Assembly: GCA_938009335.1 (NCBI GenBank)
Contig: CALLHT010000078.1
Span: forward strand, 1-10,564
DNA: 10,564 nt
From: an uncultured Rhizobiaceae group bacterium
Lineage (GTDB): Bacteria > Pseudomonadota > Alphaproteobacteria > Rhizobiales > Rhizobiaceae
Reading direction: 5' to 3'
A program made the position numbers and the translations under genes. The first letter of the stretch is position 1, and each line of letters begins with the position of its first letter. The notes under the pieces were generated by a model, which was not told the origin of the DNA, ran no database searches, and saw only the letters and a program-made list of their open reading frames with translations. Below, one piece after another: positions 1 through 6,627 of the stretch.

Positions 1-28
1 TCAGAAGCTCTGCTGCGGTTTGAGCCAT
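1..28 (-). CDS. 5' end of an unidentified gene, truncated by window edge
   Basis: An ATG at 28-26 on the minus strand opens a frame reading M-A-Q-T-A-A-E-L-L before the window ends. An in-frame TGA lies about nine codons upstream with no other ATG between, so this is the only conventional start. A promoter fitting the rhizobial housekeeping consensus lies at 62-90, which gives a leader of roughly 25-30 nt. An AGG stands about 10 nt before the ATG as a possible weak ribosome site. Nine residues are too few to name the product. The promoter and start together make a real gene plausible, but the call rests on context rather than on protein similarity. Confidence 0.45.
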
Positions 29-61
29 GCGTATGCGGCCTATCGTGTTATTTCAACAGAT

Positions 62-90
62 ATATAGGAAACGACGCAGGCGCGGATAAG
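62..90 (-). promoter_or_regulatory. Sigma-70 (rhizobial type) promoter of the left-edge gene
   Basis: On the minus strand a -35 element CTTATC (90-85) is followed by exactly 17 bp and a -10 element CTATAT (67-62). This matches 10 of 12 positions of the rhizobial consensus CTTGAC-N17-CTATAT. Transcription would begin near 55 and reach the ATG at 28. It lies downstream of the HlyU-family stop codon, so the left-edge gene probably has its own promoter as well as any read-through. Confidence 0.5.
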
Positions 91-131
91 GGCATCGACC
101 TGTGACATGTTTGCAGGGTTAATGCTAACAA

Positions 132-419
132 CTAGTGCAGAATTCGTTCGCCCTGCTCGTCGATGATTTGCTTGGCCTTGCGCATCGCCATGTCAGAAGC
201 TTCTTGCGCTGAACTACACACATCCGCACGGATCAGGCGGTGAGATTTCATCTCGCCATCCACTTCCTTGGTAATGAGTGCAGAGACACGAAACTGCCCG
301 CCCTCATCCATCGGCGCGGTGGCGATATGGAACCCGTTGTGATCTGCTTCGGCAATCGTTTTAGGTGTCTTTGGTTCAGCAGGCTTCCCGCCGCCAAAAA
401 GCTTCGAAAAGAAGGACAT
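132..419 (-). CDS. HlyU family protein (small putative regulator)
   Basis: This 95-residue protein matches the HlyU family by length and pattern. It opens with M-S-F-F-S-K-L-F-G-G-G, has a short Pro/Lys-rich linker to about residue 22, then the folded part with N-G-F-H-I (28-32), E-G-G-Q-F-R-V (39-45), K-E-V-D-G (51-55), H-R-L-I-R-A-D (60-66) and the C-terminal K-A-K-Q-I-I-D-E-Q-G (81-90). HlyU was named for a haemolysin activator in Vibrio. Most alphaproteobacterial members are uncharacterised, so a regulatory role is inherited from the family name and not shown here. Its ATG shares one base with the Uma2 stop (TAATG), and no convincing ribosome site precedes it, which suggests coupled translation. 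The family identity is firm; the function is not. Confidence 0.85.
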   Translation of the reverse strand: MSFFSKLFGGGKPAEPKTPKTIAEADHNGFHIATAPMDEGGQFRVSALITKEVDGEMKSHRLIRADVCSSAQEASDMAMRKAKQIIDEQGERILH

Positions 420-991
420 TAGGAAAACTCATCCATTTTGAGCGAAATATCATTTAGCAAATCCGGCACCAGTTCAGCATTTGCATCGAGCGTCGAAATA
501 GCGCGGTAACCGTCTTTATGTGGTTTGCGATGGACGTGGGTTTCAAGCGTGGTTCCGTGAATGACCCAATAATCCCGGATGCCTGCCGCGCTACAGACCT
601 CTGCCTTTTTACCGAGGTCATAAGCGAGCGTTGTGTTGGAAACTTCAATCGCGAGTAACACATCATCTGGTGTGATCTTTTCCATGCCTCGATCACGTTT
701 GGTCACCACAATGTCCGGTTCGATAAATGTATCTTCTGAGAGATGAACCGTCGGCTCGATATACGTTCTGTATCTGCCAACAAAGGTCAGATTAAACTGC
801 TCGACGAGCCACGATTTCAGATTTTCATGAAGAATGTTTTTAGGCGACATTGGAACTATCTCCCCACCGAGCAGTTCAAACTTTTCATCCGGCGACACAA
901 TCCCGCTCTCCACAAGCTGGAAACAATCCTCCACCGTGAAACGGCGGCGCGGCAAACCTTCGGCAAATTGTGTAGTCGCTTGAATGTTCAT
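419..991 (-). CDS. Uma2 family endonuclease-like protein (DUF820)
   Basis: The 190-residue protein carries the Uma2/DUF820 pattern of the PD-(D/E)XK nuclease fold: F-E-L-L-G-G-E-I-V (38-46) at the N-terminus, E-P-D-I-V-V (91-96) with the metal-binding Asp93, A-I-E-V-S (114-118) with the acidic residue Glu116, D-L-G-K-K (125-129) with the candidate catalytic Lys, and A-G-I-R-D-Y-W-V-I (136-144). The Tyr usual four residues after the Lys is Cys133. All core catalytic positions are kept, so an active nuclease fold is expected, but Uma2 substrates are largely unknown. I chose the ATG at 991 over a TTG at 1024, because a perfect extended -10 element lies inside the longer reading and points to transcription starting at the ATG itself. 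The gene overlaps the HlyU-family gene by one base. Scattered distribution in proteobacteria suggests transfer (inference). Confidence 0.85.
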   Translation of the reverse strand: MNIQATTQFAEGLPRRRFTVEDCFQLVESGIVSPDEKFELLGGEIVPMSPKNILHENLKSWLVEQFNLTFVGRYRTYIEPTVHLSEDTFIEPDIVVTKRDRGMEKITPDDVLLAIEVSNTTLAYDLGKKAEVCSAAGIRDYWVIHGTTLETHVHRKPHKDGYRAISTLDANAELVPDLLNDISLKMDEFS

Positions 992-998
992 GAATTGG

Positions 999-1007
999 AT
1001 TATACCA
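999..1007 (-). promoter_or_regulatory. Extended -10 promoter of the Uma2 gene (probably leaderless)
   Basis: On the minus strand TGGTATAAT (1007-999) matches the extended -10 consensus TGnTATAAT exactly. A weak -35 such as TGGTTG (1027-1022) stands 17 bp upstream. Only seven bases separate the final T from the A of the ATG at 991, so that A is the natural +1 position. No Shine-Dalgarno sequence could be transcribed ahead of it. The element falls in the 58-bp gap after the acetyltransferase gene. Confidence 0.55.
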
Positions 1008-1049
1008 CAAGAATTTAGAGACAACCAATGGCTCGATGCCTATCTCGAT

Positions 1050-1577
1050 TCAAGGAAGCCACAAATGCTCATGCTGCCATGGTGGTGTGACCAGCAATTG
1101 CCCTTCGACCTGCGACGCAGCTTCATTAAGGTGCAATACCTGCCAAGAGCCATGCCAGATTTCCGGCAAATCGTAAGGCGCTAGAATTGCGCTTGGCGCC
1201 TGAAATCCAAAACGCCCGTAATATTTCGGATTGCCCAGCACCAAAACCGATGAGACATCATTCGCCAACAGCCGCGCCAACCCGGATTTCACAATGGCTG
1301 TTCCAATGCCCCGGCGATGATGCTTGGTGGAAACGCATAGAGGCCCGAGCAATGAGAGCTTGTCGTCAAACCCTTCTACTGATGCTTCGGTAAATACAAC
1401 GTTCGCAACAATCTGGCTTTCCAATTCAGCAACGAGAGAAAGCGTTGAAGCGGTGTCTGCCAAAAGCTCTTTTACAAGCGGAATAAGGTCTTCTTCCGGA
1501 AATGCATCAGGGTAGATGTCCAAAATGCCTTCTTGGTCTTCTGCAGTGCTTTCACGGATATGAACATTCATTGCCAT
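1050..1577 (-). CDS. GNAT family N-acetyltransferase
   Basis: This 175-residue protein has a GNAT fold of the YhbS-like type (COG3153). It opens with I-R-E-S-T-A-E-D (7-14), a typical first strand and helix. Strand 4 and the acetyl-CoA pyrophosphate loop read L-G-P-L-C-V (77-82) and H-H-R-R-G-I-G-T-A (86-94), the R-x-x-G-x-G/A signature. It then has V-L-G-N-P-K-Y-Y-G-R-F-G-F (113-125), a hallmark of this subfamily. The substrate, an amine on a small molecule or a protein, cannot be told. Two ATGs two codons apart (1577 and 1571) are possible starts. Neither has a strong ribosome site, and the longer is given. It lies upstream of the Uma2 gene on the same strand and is divergent from the 68-residue membrane protein across a 152-bp spacer holding twin palindromes. 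Confidence 0.9.
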   Translation of the reverse strand: MAMNVHIRESTAEDQEGILDIYPDAFPEEDLIPLVKELLADTASTLSLVAELESQIVANVVFTEASVEGFDDKLSLLGPLCVSTKHHRRGIGTAIVKSGLARLLANDVSSVLVLGNPKYYGRFGFQAPSAILAPYDLPEIWHGSWQVLHLNEAASQVEGQLLVTPPWQHEHLWLP

Positions 1578-1674
1578 AACAAGAGCTTAGCATGCCCCCA
1601 AAAAGCTGCAAGTTCTGAGCGGCTGGCCTGTGCGCAAGGTTCTATTAACCAAAATTCCCAACACGTATTGATTT

Positions 1675-1714
1675 TTGAACATTGTTCATTTATTGATAAT
1701 TGAACATTGTTCAA
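1675..1714. promoter_or_regulatory. Twin palindromic operator, TGAACATTGTTCA x2
   Basis: The perfect palindrome TGAACATTGTTCA occurs at 1676-1688 and again at 1701-1713. With flanks, a 14-bp direct repeat recurs at a 25-bp period, and the second copy extends to a 15-bp palindrome (1700-1714). The 12 bp between them include GATAAT (1695-1700), a candidate -10 box for the plus-strand gene that starts 16 bases beyond the second copy. Two identical dyads around a promoter are what a dimeric repressor, for example of the TetR family, would bind (inference). No such regulator is encoded in the window. The site also lies upstream of the divergent acetyltransferase gene and could serve both. Confidence 0.7.
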
Positions 1715-1729
1715 ATAAGGAAATCTTAA

Positions 1730-1936
1730 ATGGGTGATCTAATGCTTGTTCTGAAAATTTGGTTTTTTGCAATATTTGCTATCGTCGTCATTGGCATGAT
1801 CCTTTTGATGATAGCTCCTGGCTTAGCCTTTGTATTTGCTATGTTCGCAATTCCAATTTTCATTTATCTATTTCCAATTTTGGCAATGGGTAGTTTTATG
1901 TTTTTGATTGTTAGGATGTGGCCAAAAACTGTCTAA
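1730..1936 (+). CDS. Small hydrophobic membrane protein, 68 residues
   Basis: I do not recognise this protein. It is almost wholly hydrophobic. After a short head (M-G-D-L-M-L-V-L-K) there are two strongly hydrophobic stretches, about residues 10-30 and 33-61, split by P-G around 30-31 and further broken by Pro at 42 and 49. It ends in a short basic tail, R-M-W-P-K-T-V, so it likely spans the inner membrane two or three times. A good ribosome site, AAGGA (1717-1721), stands 8 nt before the ATG, the twin palindromes are immediately upstream, and a hairpin terminator follows, so this is a complete single-gene unit. Its base composition is visibly richer in A+T than the flanking genes. It could be a stress-induced membrane protein, a small toxin-like peptide, or an accessory of a transporter encoded elsewhere; nothing here decides. 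Confidence 0.7.
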   Translation: MGDLMLVLKIWFFAIFAIVVIGMILLMIAPGLAFVFAMFAIPIFIYLFPILAMGSFMFLIVRMWPKTV

Positions 1937-1975
1937 AGCTTAGCCTCAACTGCTACAGGAACAAGTCACCCAACA

Positions 1976-2004
1976 AAAAAGCCGCCCAGAGTGAGCGGCT
2001 TTTT
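1976..2004. terminator. Bidirectional intrinsic terminator
   Basis: A perfect 10-bp stem pairs AAAAAGCCGC (1976-1985) with GCGGCTTTTT (1995-2004) around a 9-nt loop. The A-tract on one side and T-tract on the other make it a Rho-independent terminator on both strands. It ends the small membrane-protein gene (stop at 1936) from the left and rpoD (stop at 2027) from the right. Confidence 0.9.
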
Positions 2005-2026
2005 CGATATCTCTAATCGACAATTC

Positions 2027-4042
2027 TTAGCTATCCAAGAAACTCCGCAACTTGCGTGATCTTGATGGATGCTTAAGCTTACGCAGCGCTTTCGCCTCAA
2101 TCTGACGAATACGCTCACGCGTCACGCTGAACTGCTGGCCCACTTCTTCCAAAGTATGGTCGGTATTCATGCCGATACCAAAGCGCATGCGAAGCACACG
2201 TTCCTCACGCGGCGTAAGCGACGCTAGCACGCGGGTTGTCGTCTCACGAAGGTTCGCCTGAATTGCCGCATCAATCGGCAGAATGGCGTTTTTATCTTCG
2301 ATGAAATCACCCAGATGGCTGTCTTCCTCATCACCAATCGGCGTTTCGAGTGAGATCGGCTCTTTGGCAATTTTGAGAACCTTGCGAACCTTTTCAAGCG
2401 GCATGGCCAGCTTCTCGGACAATTCTTCCGGCGTTGGCTCACGACCAATCTCATGCAGCATCTGACGCGATGTGCGGACGATCTTGTTGATCGTCTCTAT
2501 CATATGCACCGGAATACGGATGGTGCGCGCCTGATCCGCGATTGAACGCGTGATCGCCTGACGGATCCACCATGTGGCATAGGTCGAGAATTTGTAACCA
2601 CGGCGATATTCGAATTTATCAACCGCCTTCATGAGGCCGATATTGCCTTCCTGAATGAGATCAAGGAATTGAAGCCCGCGGTTGGTGTATTTCTTGGCAA
2701 TCGAAATCACGAGACGCAGGTTTGCTTCGACCATTTCTTCTTTGGCCTGAGCCGCTTCGCGCTGTCCCTTTTGAACTTTGTGTACGATACGGCGGAATTC
2801 GGTTGGTTGAAGACCCGTTTCACCGGCAAGCTCCTGAATTTCTCCACGAAGCTGTTTGATCTGCTTGTTCTCACCCTTGTTGAAATCTTTCCAACCATGG
2901 GATGAGAGATTTGCAATCCGACGAATCCAGTTCGGGTCAAGTTCTGAACCGAAATACTCTTCCAGGAACACTTCGCGCGGAACACCATAGGATTCTGCCA
3001 AACGCAGCAAGCGGCCTTCAAGGCTCAACAGGTTTTTGTTAATCGCATAAAGCTGTTCGATCAGCGCTTCGATACGATTATTGTTCAAAGACAATGACTT
3101 AACAGACTTGATAATCTCTTCCTGAAGTTCTTTGTAGCGCTTTTCCTGTGCCGGAGAGAGCTTTTTGCTGTCGAGTGCCTTCTCAACCAATTGGTCCTGC
3201 AAGCGGCGCAGCTTTTTGTATTCAGATGCGATAAAATCAAGCGTCTCAAAAACCTGAGGCTTCAGTTCTGCTTCCATGGCCGCAAGCGATAGGCTTGCCT
3301 CCATGTCGTCATCATCATCTTCCTCTTCTTCTTCCTGACCTTCAAGAACTTCACCGGTCAGTGGATCAACCTGCTTCTCAGGCTTATTCTTCTCTTTTTC
3401 CTCTTCTGCAGCCTTTGCCTGTTCTGCAGCAGGCGGCACAGTTGCGGGCACAATCTTCGCCTCTGGGCCAGCATAGGTTGCTTCAAGGTCAATGATGTCA
3501 CGAAGCAGAATATTGCCTTCAATCAGTTCATCACGCCAAATGATCAGCGCCTGGAAGGTCAGCGGGTTTTCGCAAAGGCCAGCAATCATGGTCTCACGGC
3601 CAGCCTCAATACGCTTGGCAATCGCAATCTCACCTTCACGCGAGAGCAATTCAACCGTACCCATTTCGCGTAGGTACATTCGAACAGGATCATCTGTCCG
3701 GTCGGTTGGTTCACGCTTCTTAGCGGTGGTGACAGCCTTGCCGGTGGTTTCAACCAGATCGCCGCCTTCAACCTCTTCATCAACTTCGTCTTCTTCGACA
3801 ACGTTGATGCCCATATCGGATAGCATTGCCATGGTGTCTTCGATTTGGTCTGGTGAAACCTGATCAGAAGGAATAACGGAATTAAGTTCTTCAGTGGTCA
3901 CATAGCCGCGCTTTTTAGCAGCTTTGATCATCTTCTTGACTGAAGCAGCGCTTAAATCCAGAACCGGGCCGTCTTGCGCCTCGGTTTTTGTTTCTACAGC
4001 CTGTTCTTCTTCAGCATTTTTCGTTTTGGTTTTCGTAGCCAT
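2027..4042 (-). CDS. rpoD: RNA polymerase primary sigma factor RpoD (sigma-70)
   Basis: This 671-residue housekeeping sigma factor directs core RNA polymerase to most promoters. Region 1.1 spans about residues 28-85 and region 1.2 about 117-150 (D-P-V-R-M-Y-L-R-E-M-G). A long non-conserved region to about 430 holds an acidic run (237-246). Region 2 (437-507) includes N-L-R-L-V-I-S-I-A-K-K-Y, the core-binding D-L-I-Q-E-G-N-I-G-L-M-K, and the -10 melting/recognition helix with Y-A-T-W-W-I-R-Q-A-I. Region 3 follows, and region 4 (608-671) holds the -35 helix-turn-helix, V-T-R-E-R-I-R-Q-I-E-A-K-A-L. The ATG at 4042 gives the M-A-T-K start usual in this order. An upstream in-frame ATG at 4108 would add 22 residues foreign to the family. 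A GGAG lies about 11 nt upstream of the chosen start. It ends at the shared terminator. Confidence 0.98.
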   Translation of the reverse strand: MATKTKTKNAEEEQAVETKTEAQDGPVLDLSAASVKKMIKAAKKRGYVTTEELNSVIPSDQVSPDQIEDTMAMLSDMGINVVEEDEVDEEVEGGDLVETTGKAVTTAKKREPTDRTDDPVRMYLREMGTVELLSREGEIAIAKRIEAGRETMIAGLCENPLTFQALIIWRDELIEGNILLRDIIDLEATYAGPEAKIVPATVPPAAEQAKAAEEEKEKNKPEKQVDPLTGEVLEGQEEEEEDDDDDMEASLSLAAMEAELKPQVFETLDFIASEYKKLRRLQDQLVEKALDSKKLSPAQEKRYKELQEEIIKSVKSLSLNNNRIEALIEQLYAINKNLLSLEGRLLRLAESYGVPREVFLEEYFGSELDPNWIRRIANLSSHGWKDFNKGENKQIKQLRGEIQELAGETGLQPTEFRRIVHKVQKGQREAAQAKEEMVEANLRLVISIAKKYTNRGLQFLDLIQEGNIGLMKAVDKFEYRRGYKFSTYATWWIRQAITRSIADQARTIRIPVHMIETINKIVRTSRQMLHEIGREPTPEELSEKLAMPLEKVRKVLKIAKEPISLETPIGDEEDSHLGDFIEDKNAILPIDAAIQANLRETTTRVLASLTPREERVLRMRFGIGMNTDHTLEEVGQQFSVTRERIRQIEAKALRKLKHPSRSRKLRSFLDS

Positions 4043-4336
4043 GTGGCTCTGCACTCCATCAGGCGATCTGCCTGTCGATCCCATTTTCCAAAGATATCCG
4101 TTCGGCAATGCATTTTCGCCGAATCAAAACTCTTTTCCCGTGTATGTCAGCTAGCCCAAACATGGTTAATCCGGCCTTAAAATCGAAATAAGTGCTGAAA
4201 GAACAGCACCATGATTTATAGGTGGGTAACGGCGACCGGGCTCCCTAGGTCATACATTGTAATTTTGTGATGAACTGATTCCGTTTCAAACACTTTTCGT
4301 CAAGAAAAATCTGTGGTTCCAGATAAACGTGATTGG
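4043..4336. other. dnaG-rpoD spacer: rpoD leader and possible small RNA
   Basis: The 294 bases between the dnaG stop and the rpoD start hold no convincing gene. On the minus strand, in order, there is CTTGAC (4304-4299), a perfect rhizobial -35 but with only a poor -10 (GAATCA) 17 bp on. Next comes a GACC/GGTC hairpin with a GG/CC inner stem (4251-4234), then the GTGCTG/CAGCAC hairpin (4209-4192) followed by a T-rich stretch. Nearer rpoD is a dyad TTCGGC/GCCGAA with an 11-nt loop (4101-4123). The rpoD promoter must lie here or upstream, but I could not place it with confidence. Confidence 0.4.
4178..4209 (-). terminator. Possible terminator downstream of dnaG
   Basis: On the minus strand GTGCTG (4209-4204) pairs perfectly with CAGCAC (4197-4192) over a 6-nt loop, and the transcript continues TTATTTCGATTTT. 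The stem is short and the U-tract broken, so it would be a moderate terminator at best. It sits about 130 bases past the dnaG stop and could end either the dnaG message or a separate small RNA. Confidence 0.35.
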
Positions 4337-6304
4337 TTAGAAACCTCTGGCTGGCCTGCCAGAAGAAACTCCAAATCCGTCTATCAGAGCCTCCAGACCG
4401 TCATTACGGCTCAGCTCTTGCTGAATGAGCAGCATTCTTTCGAGGTTTTCCTGGCTATCATCATCAGCCAGCGCGCGTTCTGCTGCTTTCAACTCTGAAT
4501 GTAGTGTCTGATTTTTAAGATGCAAGGTATAAGCCTGATGCCAGCCGTCACGGGCGTCTTCAAACGCGGCTTCTGGCAATAATTGCCACAATTTAGCGGC
4601 GGCAAGCTGAGATTTCAGACTGGTTAGCATCTCACTCAATCCGCGCTTGTTAAACTCATCCAATACGATGTCCAATGTCGGATAGGGTTCATCACCCTGC
4701 CAGGACGCGTAAATATCGAGCAAAACACTTTGAATGAGCTGCAAATCCCGGCTTTGCACTCCCAAAACGGAGATCTCTTCAAAAAACTCAAATCCGACCG
4801 CAGGATGGAACACAACGCCACCAATCAGTGCTGCTTCACGTAGAGAAACCCGGTTTTGACCCTTTTTCAGCAAATTGCTGGATAAGAGAGACGGGCTTGC
4901 GCTGAACTTCTTTCCACCGGCCTGACCACCAAACCCTTTGCTTTGACCTTTTGAGTAGTTGCGGTTGGGGTAATCGCGGCCTCCATAGTTGCTGTTTCCA
5001 CGCGGCCCGTTTTGGTTTTCACCGCGCAGATAGGCATTGAGGCGATCGCGGATGTCTTGATCATAGTGACGACGAACACTGTCATCGCGGATCATGCCCA
5101 CAACCTGCTTTAATCGCGCTTCAAGCTCGGCCCGACGTTCCGGCGTATTGTAGATCCCGGACGAAATTTCACGGTTCCACAGCATCTCAGCCAATGGCAA
5201 AGCAGCAGCAATGACACTTTGCATGGCTTCCGGCCCCTCTTCTTTAATGAGATCATCCGGGTCTTTGCCATCCGGCAACATCGCAAACCGGACTGAATAC
5301 CCAGGCCGCAACATAGGAAGCGCCAGATCAATGGCCCGGTGAGCGGCCTTTACGCCCGCTCCATCACCATCGAAACAAAGGATAGGCTCGTTGCTCATCT
5401 TCCACAGAAGTCCGGTTTGGCGTTCGGTCAGCGCCGTACCAAGGGGCGCAACTGCATTGTGAAAACCTGCCGCATGAAGAGCAATCACATCCATATACCC
5501 TTCGGCAGCTATCACTTGGCCTTTGTCATACGCGGGCTTACGCGCTTTTGCGAAATTATAGAGGACGTTTGATTTATGAAACAATTCGGTTTCCGGCGAG
5601 TTCATATATTTGGCAAGCGCATCAGGAGACATGGCCCGTCCGCCAAAGGCAATCGTCCGGCCTCGGGAATCGGGAATTGGAAACATGATGCGGCCACGAA
5701 ACTTGTCGTAAGAAACCGCAATTCCCTCGCCATGGTTGACGAGGCCGCAGGCCTCCATTTGCGCTGCATCCACGCCCTGCTCTGCCAAATATTGTTTGAG
5801 CGCGTTTCGGCTGTCAGGTGCAAAACCAATCCCGAACTCCTGTTGAATTGCGGGAGAAAGTCCCCGCCCGCGCAAATAGGCACGCGCATCGGCTCCAACA
5901 GGCTCATGCAATTTCTCGCGAAAGAACTGCGCCGCCATTTCCATGACATCAAACAGAGTCTTACGCTTTTCTTCGCGTTCTTGCTCCCGCTTATCCATGA
6001 TCGGCATAGGAAGCCCAGCCTGCGCAGCAAGGCGTTCGACGGCTTCCGCAAAATTCAGGCCATCCAACTCTGTAATAAACCTGAAATGATCTCCCGACGC
6101 CCCGCAACCAAAGCAATAGTACCTGCCCTTGCGGTCCTCACAGTGGAAACTGGGGGTTTTCTCACCATGAAACGGGCAATTACCCCAATAATCCCCTTTT
6201 GCAGCATTCGTCTTCTTCTTGTCGAATGTCACACGTTGCCCAACAACTTCAGAGATCCGAAGCCGGTCACGAATGTCATCAAGGAAAGAGTCAGGAAAAC
6301 GCAT
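4337..6304 (-). CDS. dnaG: DNA primase DnaG
   Basis: This 655-residue primase makes RNA primers at the replication fork in partnership with the DnaB helicase. The N-terminal CHC2 zinc ribbon shows Cys43-x2-His46 and Cys64-x2-Cys67. The catalytic core follows, with the TOPRIM motifs E-G-Y-M-D (268-272), D-G-D-G-A-G (312-317) and D-P-D-D (348-351), so all metal-binding acidic residues are kept. A Gly/Asn/Arg-rich flexible linker (about 428-468) leads to the C-terminal helicase-binding domain (about 475-655). The length is normal. I chose the ATG at 6304 because M-R-F-P-D-S-F-L-D-D-I is the family start. An in-frame ATG at 6340 would add 12 residues, but its GGGAG abuts the ATG with no spacing. 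Initiation signals are weak at either start. The usual order dnaG then rpoD is kept. Confidence 0.97.
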   Translation of the reverse strand: MRFPDSFLDDIRDRLRISEVVGQRVTFDKKKTNAAKGDYWGNCPFHGEKTPSFHCEDRKGRYYCFGCGASGDHFRFITELDGLNFAEAVERLAAQAGLPMPIMDKREQEREEKRKTLFDVMEMAAQFFREKLHEPVGADARAYLRGRGLSPAIQQEFGIGFAPDSRNALKQYLAEQGVDAAQMEACGLVNHGEGIAVSYDKFRGRIMFPIPDSRGRTIAFGGRAMSPDALAKYMNSPETELFHKSNVLYNFAKARKPAYDKGQVIAAEGYMDVIALHAAGFHNAVAPLGTALTERQTGLLWKMSNEPILCFDGDGAGVKAAHRAIDLALPMLRPGYSVRFAMLPDGKDPDDLIKEEGPEAMQSVIAAALPLAEMLWNREISSGIYNTPERRAELEARLKQVVGMIRDDSVRRHYDQDIRDRLNAYLRGENQNGPRGNSNYGGRDYPNRNYSKGQSKGFGGQAGGKKFSASPSLLSSNLLKKGQNRVSLREAALIGGVVFHPAVGFEFFEEISVLGVQSRDLQLIQSVLLDIYASWQGDEPYPTLDIVLDEFNKRGLSEMLTSLKSQLAAAKLWQLLPEAAFEDARDGWHQAYTLHLKNQTLHSELKAAERALADDDSQENLERMLLIQQELSRNDGLEALIDGFGVSSGRPARGF

Positions 6305-6627
6305 GGTGTTTATGTAGCGATAATTTCCACTTTTCGCCATCTCCCTAATAGAAATGTTTCGGGGATAGCGTGTGGACAAATGGATTTACAATCTGCGCAT
6401 GCCTAAGTGTCATCGCGGGCAAATAGCAAAAACGTAACGTTATAACATATTACCTATTTGAAATTTTTGGTTAAAAAAGTATTGAGGCTCTCTAAAATTA
6501 CGCTAAGTAAGGATATGCAGAGGGTAAAATCTATGTGGATGAATAAATCGGCGAACTTCTAAGATCGAAACTCAACCATATGGAATGCTCTTTTTCTGAT
6601 TGTTTAGAGTATGGATGGGTAAACATT
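6305..6627. other. Divergent promoter region between dnaG and carbonic anhydrase
   Basis: These 323 bases hold no supported gene. They must carry the dnaG promoter leftward and the carbonic anhydrase promoter rightward. For dnaG, TTGTAA-N17-CTATCC on the minus strand (about 6391-6363) is a fair candidate. A 9-mer TTGTCCACA (minus, 6379-6371), one mismatch from the DnaA box TTATCCACA, lies between those elements. The middle (about 6425-6485) is very A+T-rich, with AACGTT and a GTAA...TTAC dyad. For the plus strand, TTGAAA at 6458 has no good -10 partner, so that promoter is unplaced. GGATGGG (6612-6618) gives a ribosome site before the ATG at 6628. Confidence 0.4.

Noticed and set aside
991..1024. 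Longer Uma2 reading from a TTG at 1024
   Set aside because: The extra 11 codons contain a perfect extended -10 promoter, and the added residues are not part of the family pattern.
3492..3863. Serine/arginine-rich plus-strand frame inside rpoD
   Set aside because: It is an antisense shadow of rpoD, with low-complexity serine runs produced by the complement of rpoD's acidic and lysine codons.
4043..4108. 22-residue N-terminal extension of RpoD starting M-P-N-G-Y-L-W
   Set aside because: The extension is unlike the family, while M-A-T-K at 4042 matches the usual start. The upstream ATG also sits in the loop of an inverted repeat.
4221..4251. Resemblance of GGTGGGTAACGGCGACC (plus strand) to a stretch of 16S rRNA
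   Set aside because: The similarity covers only short words and drops the intervening 16S bases. No other rRNA segment flanks it, so it is treated as coincidence.
5576..6406. A 276-codon open frame on the plus strand, antisense to dnaG
   Set aside because: It lies almost wholly within the well-supported dnaG gene on the other strand, encodes a composition-biased protein with no recognisable domain, and is explained as a shadow of dnaG codon usage.
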